64,000 nt of DNA. Origin: Ciceribacter lividus. Lineage in GTDB: Bacteria; Pseudomonadota; Alphaproteobacteria; Rhizobiales; Rhizobiaceae. The DNA lies in contig NZ_QPIX01000003.1 of NCBI RefSeq assembly GCF_003337715.1, forward strand, positions 62,001-126,000, in the 5' to 3' direction. Position numbers and translations under genes: made by a program. The notes beneath the pieces were generated by a model. That model was not told where the DNA came from. It did not search any database and was given only the letters and a program-made list of their open reading frames with translations. This document shows positions 18,451-27,993 of this stretch, in pieces; position 1 is the stretch's first letter, and every line of letters begins with the position of its first letter.

Positions 18451-18879
18451 TCAGGGATAGATCACGCCCTTGCGCAGGATCACATTGGCATAGAGGCGAG
18501 GCTCGCTCGTCTGAATGATCGCGTGGGCGGCGCGGACGCGATCGTAGAAGGCGCTTCCGACGAGCGGTGTCACGCTCCGCTGCGGTTCATGTCGGCTGCA
18601 GCAATCGAGGATCTCGTTGTGCACAGGATCGAGCCGGTCGCGATCGGGACCGACCGTCGACCGGAAGATCGCCTCCGGAACGAAGTCATCGATCGGCAAC
18701 ACGCTGAGGACCGCGTTGAGCACGGGAACCAGTCCGTGGCCATCGAGGCGGATGAGGCGGCGGGCGTGTTCGACGCCGGGATAGTTGCCGTCGACGATGG
18801 CGATCTCGTCACCATGGCCCATGCCCCGAAGGGTCGCGAGCAGATCGGGTCCGAGAAGCGGATCAAGTCCCTTCAGCAT
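18451..18879 (-). CDS. frcS: RbsD/FucU-family sugar mutarotase FrcS
   Basis: A 142-residue RbsD/FucU transport-protein-family member, which interconverts sugar anomers (for example pyranose/furanose forms). Seen: start MLKGLDPLLGPDLLATLRGMGHGDEIAIVDGNYP, with the conserved GHGDEI and DGNYP motifs, and C-terminal ANVILRKGVI. It overlaps the end of the ROK regulator gene by 17 bp, so the two are co-transcribed, matching the frcRS unit divergent from frcBCAK in Sinorhizobium. The likely job is to supply the fructose anomer suited to the transporter or kinase. Confidence 0.85.
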   Translation of the reverse strand: MLKGLDPLLGPDLLATLRGMGHGDEIAIVDGNYPGVEHARRLIRLDGHGLVPVLNAVLSVLPIDDFVPEAIFRSTVGPDRDRLDPVHNEILDCCSRHEPQRSVTPLVGSAFYDRVRAAHAIIQTSEPRLYANVILRKGVIYP

Positions 18880-20110
18880 GTTCGATTTCCTTGAATAGCA
18901 CTGTTTGATCTGTGAGATAGCGGGCGAAGATCGGCAGGCTTGCGCCGCCGATCGCGCGAGCCTGACTTCCGACGACGCCCTCGACGATCTCGGGCACCTG
19001 AATGCCCTGGAGATCCAGGCGTCCGAAAGAGTCGTTGACGGCGGCGACCAGACGGCGACGTACCCAATCTGGGAAGCCACCGTCGATAACCGCTGCGGAA
19101 AAGTCGATGATCGAGGACGCAGCGACCGTGGCTTGGGCAATGGCGTCGGCGCTGTCGCGGATCCAGATTTCCAGCGGCTCGCCGAAGTCGATCCAGTCGG
19201 TCGCGGCATACCATAATGGCTGCGGATCGATACCTCGTTCTTGCAGAAGGTTCTCCAGCACGAAGATCGATGCGATTTCGAGCAACTGTTTTGTTTCGCC
19301 GTGCTTGTTCCGGACGGGGAGGGGGCCGATTGCGCCTGCCGTTCCCGTTTTCCCGACAAAGACAGTCGAATTCAGAACAATTCCGCCGCCGATGAAGGAG
19401 CCGACGTAGAAGTAGACGAAATCGGGGTAACGAGAACCGAGGCCAAAGACCAGTTCGGCGCCACAGGCGCTCGTCGCGTCGTTCTGAAGGAAGACCGGAT
19501 AGGGTGCGCGGCCGGCGACCTCCGCCTGGAGGTCGAAATTGCGCCACGTATCCATGGCGCCTTGGGGCGCGCCGACTTCTTCGGCCCAGTTCCACAGTTC
19601 AAACGGGGCGGCGATCCCGACGCCCGCAACATTCGCCCTCTGTTCGGGTGACATCCGCGTCTCGAGTTCGGCGATACCGCTGACGATGAAGGTGAGAATC
19701 TCCCGCGGCTCCGGATAACGGTAGGTACGATGGAGTTGCAGCCTGATCTTTCCAACGAAATCCATCAGGATCAGATCGGCGCTGCGGCGGCCGATCTTCA
19801 CGCCGAAAGAGAAGACCGCATCCGGGTTGAGGAACATCGGCACCGACGGTTGCCCAACCTTGCCGCGGATCGGCTTGCCTCGGATCAGAAGTTCGTCCTT
19901 TTCGAGCGCCCGCATGATGACGGATACCGTCTGCGCCGAAAGCCCCGTCTGCCTGGCTATATCAGCCTTCGAAATGCCACCCTGGCGGCGCACGAGTGAA
20001 AGCACGAGCCGCTCGTTATAGGCCCGTACGCGCACCTGGTTGGCTCCACCGCCCGCACTCACTATCTGAGGAAGGTCGGACCTAGGCGCCGGTTGTTCGG
20101 TAGATGACAT
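18863..20110 (-). CDS. frcR: ROK-family transcriptional regulator FrcR
   Basis: A 415-residue ROK repressor: an N-terminal winged HTH (GGISKADIARQTGLSAQTVSVIMRALEKDELLIR, about residues 44-77) followed by a sugar-kinase-like ROK domain (VAGVGIAAPFELWNWAEE, DATSACGAEL, GSFIGGGIVLN). Well preceded by GGAGGAG. It is divergent from frcBCAK and overlaps frcS, the arrangement of the rhizobial fructose locus, so it probably represses frcBCAK and responds to fructose or a derivative. A candidate operator lies in the divergent region (20175-20198). Confidence 0.9.
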   Translation of the reverse strand: MSSTEQPAPRSDLPQIVSAGGGANQVRVRAYNERLVLSLVRRQGGISKADIARQTGLSAQTVSVIMRALEKDELLIRGKPIRGKVGQPSVPMFLNPDAVFSFGVKIGRRSADLILMDFVGKIRLQLHRTYRYPEPREILTFIVSGIAELETRMSPEQRANVAGVGIAAPFELWNWAEEVGAPQGAMDTWRNFDLQAEVAGRAPYPVFLQNDATSACGAELVFGLGSRYPDFVYFYVGSFIGGGIVLNSTVFVGKTGTAGAIGPLPVRNKHGETKQLLEIASIFVLENLLQERGIDPQPLWYAATDWIDFGEPLEIWIRDSADAIAQATVAASSIIDFSAAVIDGGFPDWVRRRLVAAVNDSFGRLDLQGIQVPEIVEGVVGSQARAIGGASLPIFARYLTDQTVLFKEIEHAEGT

Positions 20111-20174
20111 GGCCGCTCCTCCTTTCCGACCGAGTTCTCTCCCGCTTCATGCATTATTCGCCCCAGCATGTCAC

Positions 20175-20198
20175 ATCCAATTAATAATTCAATTGGAT
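20175..20198. promoter_or_regulatory. Candidate FrcR operator
   Basis: ATCCAATT (20175-20182) and its perfect complement AATTGGAT (20191-20198) flank an 8-bp AT-rich spacer. The dyad sits just upstream of a TTGACA box that points to frcB and about 65 bp upstream of frcR, a good position for a divergent ROK repressor. Confidence 0.45.
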
Positions 20199-20205
20199 TT
20201 ATTTA

Positions 20206-20235
20206 TTGACAGGGCCGCGCCTCGGTGTTCTTAAT
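20206..20235 (+). promoter_or_regulatory. frcBCAK promoter
   Basis: A perfect TTGACA (20206-20211) and CTTAAT (20230-20235) are 18 bp apart, about 120 bp upstream of the frcB start. The candidate FrcR dyad lies 7 bp upstream of the -35 box. Confidence 0.5.
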
Positions 20236-20355
20236 GGCCTCGGAGGAAAGTTGCACTGACCCTTCGAGCCACCAACGGGCGCGAAGATCGCGTCCGGACC
20301 CATTCGTTTTGTCGTATGGCCGGAGACGGCCGCTGAATAATCTCGGGAGGAAGAA

Positions 20356-21381
20356 ATGAAGAAATCTCTGATCGCAACCGCCGTCTCGGCTCTGGCCCTC
20401 GGCGTCGTCTTCGCGGCGCCGGCACGCGCTGAAGGCGTCTCGGCATGCCTTATCACCAAGACCGACACCAACCCCTTCTTCGTCAAGATGAAGGAAGGCG
20501 CGACCGCCAAGGCCCAGGAACTGGGCGTCACACTGAAGGCTTATGCCGGTAAGGTCGATGGCGATTCCGAAAGCCAGGTTGCGGCAATCGAGTCCTGCAT
20601 CGCGGACGGCGCGAAGGGCATTCTGCTCACCGCATCCGACACCAAGGGTATCGTTCCGGCGGTAAAGAAGGCACGTGACGCCGGTCTTCTCGTGATCGCT
20701 CTCGACACGCCGCTCGAGCCGCTCGATGCCGCCGACGCCACCTTCGCGACCGACAACCTGCTCGCCGGCAAGCTCATCGGCCAGTGGGCTGCGGCGACTC
20801 TCGGCGACAAGGCAAAGGACGCCAAGGTCGGCTTCCTCGACCTGACGCCGTCCCAGCCGACGGTTGACGTCCTGCGCGACCAGGGCTTCATGATCGGCTT
20901 CGGCATCGACCCCAAGGATCCGAACAAGATCGGTGACGAAGATGATGCGCGCATCGTCGGCCACGACGTGACGAACGGCAACGAAGAAGGTGGCCGTACC
21001 GCCATGGAGAACCTTCTCCAGAAGGACTCCGAAATCAACGTCATCCACACGATCAACGAACCGGCTGCCGTCGGCGCCTATCAGGCGCTCAAGGCTGTCG
21101 GCAAGGAAAACGATGTCCTGATCGTCTCGGTCGACGGCGGTTGCCCGGGCGTCAAGGCGGTTGCCGAAGGCCAGATCGGTGCGACCTCCCAGCAGTATCC
21201 GCTGCTGATGGCGTCGCTCGGCATCGAAGCCATCGCCAAGTTCGCCAAGGACGGTACGAAGCCGCAGCCGACCGAAGGCAAGGACTTCTTCGACACCGGC
21301 GTTGCGCTCGTCACCGACAAGCCGGCCGAAGGCGTCCCGTCCATCGACACCAAGGAAGGCCTGAACAAGTGCTGGGGTTGA
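20356..21381 (+). CDS. frcB: Fructose ABC transporter, substrate-binding protein
   Basis: A 341-residue periplasmic sugar-binding protein of the ribose/fructose (PBP type I) family. A Sec signal peptide ([25 protein letters not shown]) ends near residue 25. The mature protein shows [25 protein letters not shown] and VSVDGGCPG, typical of sugar-binding lobes. GGGAGGAAG precedes the ATG. First gene of frcBCAK, with a hairpin between it and frcC that would favour excess binding protein. Its role is high-affinity capture of fructose (possibly also ribose or mannose) for FrcC/FrcA. Confidence 0.92.
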   Translation: MKKSLIATAVSALALGVVFAAPARAEGVSACLITKTDTNPFFVKMKEGATAKAQELGVTLKAYAGKVDGDSESQVAAIESCIADGAKGILLTASDTKGIVPAVKKARDAGLLVIALDTPLEPLDAADATFATDNLLAGKLIGQWAAATLGDKAKDAKVGFLDLTPSQPTVDVLRDQGFMIGFGIDPKDPNKIGDEDDARIVGHDVTNGNEEGGRTAMENLLQKDSEINVIHTINEPAAVGAYQALKAVGKENDVLIVSVDGGCPGVKAVAEGQIGATSQQYPLLMASLGIEAIAKFAKDGTKPQPTEGKDFFDTGVALVTDKPAEGVPSIDTKEGLNKCWG

Positions 21382-21412
21382 TGCCCTGATCCTTTAGGTC
21401 GAAAATAAATTG

Positions 21413-21437
21413 AAGGGCGGTCTCGGCCGCCCTTTTT
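21413..21437 (+). terminator. Attenuator/partial terminator between frcB and frcC
   Basis: AAGGGCGG (21413-21420) pairs perfectly with CCGCCCTT (21427-21434) around a 6-nt loop, and T follows to 21437. Placed between the binding-protein gene and the permease gene, it would lower downstream transcription or protect the frcB mRNA end. Confidence 0.75.
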
Positions 21438-21482
21438 CAAACCGGAAAGCAATAAGCGCCGGGTCCCTACGGGAGGGTTCAC

Positions 21483-22541
21483 ATGGCAAGTATCCAGGAA
21501 TTCGAAAAGGTTCTCGACAAGAGCGACCAATCGATCGCCGCGTTCGAGGACAGGTCCTTACTTCGGAAGGTACAGCACTTCCTGCACTCGACGCCGGCGG
21601 CCGTGCCGTTCATCGTGCTCGTTTCGGCCATCATCATCTTCGGCGTCACGATCGGCGGAAAGTTCTTCTCGAGCTATACTCTGACGCTCATTCTCCAGCA
21701 GATCGCCATCGTCGGCATTCTCGGGGCCGGCCAGACGCTCGTCATCCTGACGGCGGGCATCGATCTGTCGATCGGGGTCGTCATGGTCATCTCGGCGGTC
21801 ATCATGGGCAACTTTGCCGTCACCTACGGACTGCCGTCGCCGGTCGCGATCCTCGCCGGCCTCGTCGCGGGCGGGTTGTGCGGTCTCCTGAACGGCTTCC
21901 TCGTCGCCAAGGTGAAGCTGCCGCCGTTCATCGTCACGCTCGGCACCTGGTACATCGTCATGTCGACGAACTTCATCTATTCCGCCAACGAGACCATTCG
22001 CGAAACCGATGTCGCGGCGAGCGCCCCTCTCCTGCATTTCTTCGGAAACAGCTTCAAGATCGGCTCCGCCGTCTTCACGATCGGCGTGGTGACGATGGTC
22101 ATCCTGGTCCTCGTCTTGTGGTATGCCCTCAACCATACGGCCTGGGGCCGGCATCTCTACGCGGTGGGTGACGATCCGGAGGCCGCCAAGCTCTCCGGTA
22201 TTCGGACCGACAGGGTTCTTCTCGGCGCCTATTCGCTCGCAGGTGTGATCGCAGCGATCGCCGCCTGGGTCTCGATCGGCCGCAACGGTTCGATTTCGCC
22301 GTCCGCCGCCGTGACCGACTACAATCTTCAGGCCGTGACGGCAGCGGTGATCGGCGGCATCTCGCTCTTCGGCGGGCGCGGCTCCATCATCGGCACGCTC
22401 ATCGGCGCGATGATCGTCGGTGTCGTCTCCATGGGTCTCAACATGCTCGGCGCCGATCCGCAGTGGAAGGTCTTCCTGACCGGCGTTCTCATCATCTCGG
22501 CGGTCGCTGTCGACCAGTGGATCAGAAAGGTAGCAAGCTGA
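21483..22541 (+). CDS. frcC: Fructose ABC transporter, permease
   Basis: A 352-residue inner-membrane permease of the RbsC/BPD_transp_2 family with about eight to ten hydrophobic segments, including AGQTLVILTAGIDLSIGVVMVIS and the cytoplasmic coupling region LYAVGDDPEAAKLSGIRTDRV. GGGAGGG precedes the ATG. Its TGA overlaps the frcA ATG (TGATG), indicating coupled translation. With FrcA it forms the fructose-translocating channel. Confidence 0.92.
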   Translation: MASIQEFEKVLDKSDQSIAAFEDRSLLRKVQHFLHSTPAAVPFIVLVSAIIIFGVTIGGKFFSSYTLTLILQQIAIVGILGAGQTLVILTAGIDLSIGVVMVISAVIMGNFAVTYGLPSPVAILAGLVAGGLCGLLNGFLVAKVKLPPFIVTLGTWYIVMSTNFIYSANETIRETDVAASAPLLHFFGNSFKIGSAVFTIGVVTMVILVLVLWYALNHTAWGRHLYAVGDDPEAAKLSGIRTDRVLLGAYSLAGVIAAIAAWVSIGRNGSISPSAAVTDYNLQAVTAAVIGGISLFGGRGSIIGTLIGAMIVGVVSMGLNMLGADPQWKVFLTGVLIISAVAVDQWIRKVAS

Positions 22542-23323
22542 TGGCAAAGGAAGCAATTCTCACCGCCCGCGGCCTCGTCAAGCGCTACGGCCGTGTCACC
22601 GCCCTCGATAACGCTGATTTCGACCTCTACCCGGGCGAGATCCTCGCAGTCATCGGCGACAACGGCGCCGGCAAGTCTTCGCTGATCAAGGCGATCTCGG
22701 GCGCCGTTCGTCCGGACGAGGGTGAAATCCGGCTCGAAGGCAAGCCGGTGCATTTCTCCTCGCCGATGGAGGCGCGCGACGCCGGCATCGAGACGGTCTA
22801 CCAGAACCTCGCGCTGTCGCCGGCACTCTCGATCGCCGACAACATGTTCCTCGGTCGCGAAATCCGCCGGCCGGGGCCGCTCGGGTCCGTGTTCCGCATG
22901 CTCGACCACAAGCGTATGGAAAAGATCGCCCGCGACAAGCTCACCGAACTCGGACTGATGACGATCCAGAACATCAACCAGGCGGTGGAAACGCTGTCCG
23001 GTGGCCAGCGTCAGGGCGTTGCCGTGGCCCGCGCCGCCGCGTTCGGATCGAAGGTTGTCATCATGGACGAGCCGACAGCCGCCCTCGGGGTGAAGGAATC
23101 CCGGCGCGTGCTCGAGCTTATTCTTGAGGTGCGTTCCCGCGGTCTGCCGATCGTGCTCATCTCGCACAACATGCCGCACGTATTCGAGGTGGCCGACCGC
23201 ATCCACATCCATCGGCTCGGGCGGCGCCTCTGCGTCATCAAGCCCGGCGACTATTCGATGGCCGACGCGGTCGCCTTCATGACCGGTGCGCGCCCGGCGC
23301 CTGACGCGGAAATGGCTGCATGA
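22541..23323 (+). CDS. frcA: Fructose ABC transporter, ATP-binding protein
   Basis: A 260-residue single-domain ABC ATPase, shorter than the two-domain RbsA type, as known for FrcA. Walker A GDNGAGKSSLIKAI, signature LSGGQRQGVAVARA, Walker B VVIMDEPTAALG and the switch histidine (LISHNMPHV) are all present. It starts inside the frcC stop codon and ends overlapping frcK by 4 bp. It powers fructose import through FrcC, presumably as a dimer. Confidence 0.93.
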   Translation: MAKEAILTARGLVKRYGRVTALDNADFDLYPGEILAVIGDNGAGKSSLIKAISGAVRPDEGEIRLEGKPVHFSSPMEARDAGIETVYQNLALSPALSIADNMFLGREIRRPGPLGSVFRMLDHKRMEKIARDKLTELGLMTIQNINQAVETLSGGQRQGVAVARAAAFGSKVVIMDEPTAALGVKESRRVLELILEVRSRGLPIVLISHNMPHVFEVADRIHIHRLGRRLCVIKPGDYSMADAVAFMTGARPAPDAEMAA

Positions 23324-23943
23324 CGCCGAGCCTGGCGGACGTCGCAGACGAGATCATCAGGCGGGCGACAGCGCGTGCCCGCTTTCTGGTCGCGATTGCA
23401 GGTCCGCCGGGGGCGGGCAAGTCTACGGTCGCGGAAACGCTCGTCGATGCGCTCGGCCAGCGCGGTGAAACGGCCGTCGTGTTGCCGATGGACGGCTTCC
23501 ACATGGACAATGCCGTGCTCGAGGAGAAGGGGCTTCTACCCCGCAAAGGCGCGCCCGAGACCTTCGATGTTCGTGGTTTCATCGACATTGTCCGTGCGAT
23601 CCGCGCCGGCGGTGAGGTGCTCGTCCCGGTCTTCGACCGTAGCCGCGAGATCGCCATTGCCGCCGCACGCGTGATCTCGCCCTCCCACCGCATCGTGGTT
23701 GCGGAGGGCAACTACCTGCTGCTCGACGAGGCGCCATGGTCGGGGCTCGCCGGCCTTTTTGACCTCTCCGTCTTTCTCGACGTCCCCGAAGACGTGCTTG
23801 CCGGACGCCTCGCCGACCGCTGGCGGGGCTATGGCCTCACGCCCGCGGAAATCGCGGCGAAGGTCGGTGAAAACGACCTTCCGAACGGTCGTCGCGTGCT
23901 CAGGCAGAGCCGCCCCGCCGATCTCGTGATCGCCAATCTCTGA
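23320..23943 (+). CDS. frcK: P-loop kinase FrcK (uridine kinase/phosphoribulokinase-like)
   Basis: A 207-residue nucleoside/phosphoribulokinase-type P-loop protein: Walker A AGPPGAGKSTVAETL, LPMDGFHMDNAVL (PMDGFH motif of the family), VVAEGNYLLLDEAPW and DRWRGYGLTP. It is the last gene of frcBCAK and overlaps frcA by 4 bp. It is thought to phosphorylate a sugar or nucleoside linked to fructose uptake, but the substrate of FrcK proteins is not settled. A separate PfkB fructokinase (frk) lies at 31.2 kb, so FrcK is unlikely to be the only fructose kinase. Confidence 0.85.
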   Translation: MTPSLADVADEIIRRATARARFLVAIAGPPGAGKSTVAETLVDALGQRGETAVVLPMDGFHMDNAVLEEKGLLPRKGAPETFDVRGFIDIVRAIRAGGEVLVPVFDRSREIAIAAARVISPSHRIVVAEGNYLLLDEAPWSGLAGLFDLSVFLDVPEDVLAGRLADRWRGYGLTPAEIAAKVGENDLPNGRRVLRQSRPADLVIANL

Positions 23944-24200
23944 TCTTTTTTTCACAAAACCGCGACTGCATCTCGCGTCGCCGGGTCATCGCCCTTGCCG
24001 GTCGCCTTGCCGAGGCAACTCGCTCTCGCCGCAACAGGCGAACCAACCGGTAAAATTCGAAGAATTTGCTTCAGGCAATTTCAGTTCGCGGCTGATACCA
24101 ACCGGATATCCGCGGAGGTCTTCCGCTCGACCGTATCGCCTGACGCGATCTGGCGAACCGAACCGGCCGCAACAAAGAAGGAAAGGGTGTCAGAGAAGCC

Positions 24201-24593
24201 ATGCCCATCTTGATCGTCGAAGACAACGCGACCAACGCGATGATCCTGAAACATCTGGCCAAGAAGGTCACCGACGACGAAATCGTCGTCGAGAGCGATG
24301 CCGGACGGGCCCTTTCACTCTGCCATAACACCTTCTTCTCGATGCTGATCGTCGATCAGATCCTGCCCGGCATGACCGGCCTCGAGGTTGTTCGCAAGAT
24401 CAGGATGATGGAGCGCTACGACGGCGTGCCGATCGTCATGGTAACGGCAGATCAGGAGCCGAAGCTGCAGGAGGCGGCTCACGAGGCGGGCGTGACGGCA
24501 TTCCTGACAAAGCCCGTGGAAGCGGTGGCCTTCCGCAATCTCCTGATCGCCCATCTGGGGGTCCGGTCTTCCATCCCAGCGGCAGCCGGCTGA
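24201..24593 (+). CDS. CheY-like single-domain response regulator
   Basis: A 130-residue receiver domain with no output domain. Acidic pair VEDN at the start, phosphoacceptor Asp in VDQILPGMTGLE (about residue 52), switch Thr in VMVTADQ and the conserved Lys in FLTKPVEA. It lies 9 bp before a hybrid kinase gene that is followed by a REC-HD-GYP gene, so it is probably a phosphate carrier or sink in that pathway. Confidence 0.9.
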   Translation: MPILIVEDNATNAMILKHLAKKVTDDEIVVESDAGRALSLCHNTFFSMLIVDQILPGMTGLEVVRKIRMMERYDGVPIVMVTADQEPKLQEAAHEAGVTAFLTKPVEAVAFRNLLIAHLGVRSSIPAAAG

Positions 24594-24602
24594 GAGGCAT
24601 CG

Positions 24603-26831
24603 ATGGGAGGCGCGGCGAGCGTTGGCAGTCGGATATTGCGGAGAGCCACCGACACTGCGACCATCCTCCAGGTCCTGTCGGTCGTCCTGCTTATCGTTCT
24701 GATCGCACTTTTCGTCGATATCTCCCGTCATTTCCAGCTGCTCTACGATGATGCTCGCGAGGATGCTCTCTGGTCCGTTGTCCAGCTCGAGCACGATGTC
24801 CGCGCTCTGGCGCATGACGTCACGGAGATCAGGAGCGGCGGGTCGCTGGCCGTTCACACCGATGAGATCGGCGTTCGGCTCGAGGCGCTGGTGCAGGTTG
24901 CTCGGACGCTTGGCGAGCTATCCCTCGCTCGCGACACAGCGACGGAGGCTCTTTACCAGTCGGTCGTCTATGGTTTGGCCGACGCGGAACGGATCCTTTC
25001 GAATCTCAGAAATGGTCCTGAAGCCGGCGCGCAGTTCGCGCATCTCGACACGACGCTATCCGCGCTCTCAGGTCAGGTCGAACAGCTGCTGGACCGGGTG
25101 CATGCCGGACAGAGTGTTGCGCGCGAGAGAAGCCGCGCCGCTGTGCTTGATCTGGGACGGAGCGCCGCCGCGATGCTCATTCTGCTGCTCGCCTCGGTCG
25201 TTTTCCTGGTCGTCACCCTGCGCCGGCAGTTGGGAGCCGTGCGACAGACCGGTCGCGAACTGAAGGTGGTGACGCGGCAACTCACCGAAGCCTATGAGGC
25301 GGCGGACGCCGGCAATCGGGCGAAGTCGCAATTCATGGCGACCATGGGGCACGAGATCCGCACGCCGCTCAATGCGATCCTCGGCATGGCGGAACTGCTC
25401 GAGTATTCGGAGCTTCCCGAGGATGCGGTTTCGAGCGTGAAGACGATCCGCTCGTCGGGTGAGGCACTGCTCGAGGTCATCAACGAAATCCTCGATTATG
25501 CGAAGATTGAGCACGGCAAGCTTGAACTCGAAGAACGGGCTGTCGATATCTCGGCACTTGCGGAAACGACTGCAAACATCATTCGCGGACGAGCGGCTGA
25601 TCACGGCAATGCCGTCGTTCTCGACATACCCGATGCGCTCGATGCCCACTATGTCCGCACGGATCCGACGCGACTGCGTCAGGTTCTGCTCAACCTCCTC
25701 AGCAATGCGGTGAAATTCACCAGCAAAGGGACGGTGACGCTTCGCGTTCGTGAGTTCTATCGCACCGGCAAGCTGATGCTGCGTTTCGAAGTCGAGGATA
25801 CCGGCATCGGTATCGATGAGGCGGGCCTCGCCAAGCTCTTCCAGCCGTTCTCGCAGGTCGATGCCAGCATCAGCCGCAGATACGGCGGCACGGGTCTCGG
25901 CCTCACCATCTGCAAGCAGATCGTCGAAAAGCTCGGTGGCGAACTCGGCATGAGCAGCACGGTGGGCGTCGGGAGCATCTTCTGGTTCGAGATCGCCGTG
26001 ATCGCGGTCGACCGGGACGAGGTGATGAGGCACGGGGCCGCTCAGGATGCGGCGGCGGGTCTGCCGCGCAAACGCATCCTTCTGGTCGAGGACAACCGCG
26101 TCAACCAGCAGGTGGCACGGCGTTTCCTGGAGCGGCTCGGCCAGAACGTCACCATCGCAAACGACGGCGCCGAGGCAGTGCGTCTTTGCGAGAACGAAAC
26201 GTTCGATCTCATCTTCATGGACATGCAGATGCCCGTGATGGACGGGATCGAGGCGACCCGCCGCATTACCGCTGGCAGCCTGAACGGACGGACCCCGATC
26301 GTCGCCATGACGGCCAATGCCTCGGATGACGATCGTCGTCGTTGTCTCGAAGCTGGGATGATGGGGTTCGAGGCCAAACCGATCACCATGAAGAGGTTGC
26401 GCAACGTGATCACGAGACTTTCGGAGGCAACGGTCGAAGACAATGCCAAGGCCGAGCCGTATGACACGGGCCTCCCTGATCTGGAGGCTGTCGACATTCC
26501 GGTGCTGGCGCCGCTGCCGATCGACGGTCTCGATGGCGAACGGCAGTCGGAACTGGTGGAGGCTCTCGGAGAGGATGTCTTCCAGGAACTGATTGCGTCC
26601 TTTTTTGATGACGCCGCAAGCCTCGTACTGGAATTGCGCCAGGCCATCCGTGAGGAGAGCCCGCAAGACGTCGACCGGGTGCTGCACACGATCAAGGGCG
26701 CTGCGATCAACGTCGGCCTCAACGATATTGCCGGAAAGGCGAGTGCACTGCGAAAGACAGAGCCGAATCTCGACGACGTGGATCGGCTGACCGACGAACT
26801 GGAAACCCTGAAGTTCAAGCTTGTGGCCTGA
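24603..26831 (+). CDS. Hybrid sensor histidine kinase with REC and HPt domains
   Basis: A 742-residue phosphorelay kinase. TM1 (about 20-42) and TM2 (about 187-208) bracket an extracytoplasmic sensor with helical character. Then HisKA with FMATMGHEIRTPLNAILGMAE (His near 250), HATPase (NLLSNAVKF, EDTGIGID, GGTGLGL), a receiver domain (RILLVEDN near 490; Asp in FMDMQMPVMDG near 540), and a C-terminal HPt domain (RVLHTIKGAAINVG, His near 694). All four relay elements are therefore in one chain (BarA/ArcB-like order). It sits between a CheY-like gene and a REC-HD-GYP gene, the probable targets. The signal is unknown. Confidence 0.93.
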   Translation: MGGAASVGSRILRRATDTATILQVLSVVLLIVLIALFVDISRHFQLLYDDAREDALWSVVQLEHDVRALAHDVTEIRSGGSLAVHTDEIGVRLEALVQVARTLGELSLARDTATEALYQSVVYGLADAERILSNLRNGPEAGAQFAHLDTTLSALSGQVEQLLDRVHAGQSVARERSRAAVLDLGRSAAAMLILLLASVVFLVVTLRRQLGAVRQTGRELKVVTRQLTEAYEAADAGNRAKSQFMATMGHEIRTPLNAILGMAELLEYSELPEDAVSSVKTIRSSGEALLEVINEILDYAKIEHGKLELEERAVDISALAETTANIIRGRAADHGNAVVLDIPDALDAHYVRTDPTRLRQVLLNLLSNAVKFTSKGTVTLRVREFYRTGKLMLRFEVEDTGIGIDEAGLAKLFQPFSQVDASISRRYGGTGLGLTICKQIVEKLGGELGMSSTVGVGSIFWFEIAVIAVDRDEVMRHGAAQDAAAGLPRKRILLVEDNRVNQQVARRFLERLGQNVTIANDGAEAVRLCENETFDLIFMDMQMPVMDGIEATRRITAGSLNGRTPIVAMTANASDDDRRRCLEAGMMGFEAKPITMKRLRNVITRLSEATVEDNAKAEPYDTGLPDLEAVDIPVLAPLPIDGLDGERQSELVEALGEDVFQELIASFFDDAASLVLELRQAIREESPQDVDRVLHTIKGAAINVGLNDIAGKASALRKTEPNLDDVDRLTDELETLKFKLVA

Positions 26832-26848
26832 CGGCCAAGGAGGCGACG

Positions 26849-27919
26849 ATGCGCATTCTGCTGGTGGACGACAACAATACAAATCTCAAGCTCCTGACGA
26901 AGCTCGTCGCGAAACTCGACCAGTGCGAGGCCGTGCCTTTCGCAGGCCCCGACGCGGTCCTGTCGGCCCTGCCGGACCTCGATTTCGACGTCGCCATCAT
27001 CGACTATCAGATGCCGGTCTATAACGGTGTGGAACTCTACACGGAGATCGTGCGCTTCGAGAAATATGCCGACGTTCCGGTGATCTTCATCACCGCCGAT
27101 ACGGACATGACAACGCGCATGGCGGCCCTGAATGCCGGGGCGATCGATTTCCTCACAAAGCCGGTGAACCCGATCGAGTTCCAGGCGCGCGTGCAGAACA
27201 TCGTAAGCCTTTCGCGCGCGCGCAAGCAGTTGGCGGATCAGGCAGAATGGCTTCGCCGCGAAGTCGATCGGGCCGTTGCGGAACTGCGCCAGCGGGAGCA
27301 GGAGATCATTCATCGGCTGACGCTGGCAGCCGAATACAAGGATCCGCACACCTCCCGTCACACCTCCCGCGTCGCCTCCTATTCCGAGGCGATCGCCGTC
27401 GAGCTCGGCCTGCCGGAGCAGCTCTGCAACGACATCCGTCTTGCCGCCCCGATGCACGACATCGGCAAGGCCGCCATGCCCGATACCTTGCTCCTGAAGC
27501 AGGGCCGCCTCACCGAGGCCGAGTATCGGCAGATGCAGGCGCATGCCCAGATCGGCGGAAATATCCTCGCGCAATCCCATTCGTCCTTGCTGCAGCTCGC
27601 CTCGGAAATCGCCGTCAGCCATCACGAGCGCTGGGACGGGCAGGGCTATCCGAACCGGCTGTCGGGTGAGGCGATCCCCATCGCCGGCCGGATCGTCTGC
27701 ATCGCCGATAACTTCGATGCGCTCACGACCGAGCGCCCCTACAAGTCCGCATGGTCGTTCGACCGCACAGTCGAGCACATCCGAGGTCGCGCCGGCTCGC
27801 AGTTCGATCCGCAGTGCGTGGCGGCCTTCGAGCGCGCCCTTCCGAAGATCTACGAGATCATGCAACAGGATCGTGAGGAACAGGCGCTTTCGGCTATCGC
27901 TTCGGCCTCTGGCTTCTGA
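26849..27919 (+). CDS. Response regulator with HD-GYP cyclic-di-GMP phosphodiesterase domain
   Basis: A 356-residue RpfG-like protein. The receiver domain (ILLVDDNNTN; Asp in IIDYQMPVYNG; Lys in FLTKPVNP) is joined by a coiled linker (about 125-155) to an HD-GYP domain with the catalytic pair in MHDIGKAAMPD (around 200) and HHERWDGQGYP (around 258). The metal-ligand and GYP residues are intact, so it should hydrolyse c-di-GMP when phosphorylated by the preceding hybrid kinase. GGAGG precedes the ATG, 17 bp after the kinase gene. Confidence 0.93.
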   Translation: MRILLVDDNNTNLKLLTKLVAKLDQCEAVPFAGPDAVLSALPDLDFDVAIIDYQMPVYNGVELYTEIVRFEKYADVPVIFITADTDMTTRMAALNAGAIDFLTKPVNPIEFQARVQNIVSLSRARKQLADQAEWLRREVDRAVAELRQREQEIIHRLTLAAEYKDPHTSRHTSRVASYSEAIAVELGLPEQLCNDIRLAAPMHDIGKAAMPDTLLLKQGRLTEAEYRQMQAHAQIGGNILAQSHSSLLQLASEIAVSHHERWDGQGYPNRLSGEAIPIAGRIVCIADNFDALTTERPYKSAWSFDRTVEHIRGRAGSQFDPQCVAAFERALPKIYEIMQQDREEQALSAIASASGF

Positions 27920-27993
27920 CGGGCGAAATGCGGGATTGACCGGTGGGCTGGTCGTGGTATCGACGGCCCGATGACACCTGCCGGAGGCACGCC

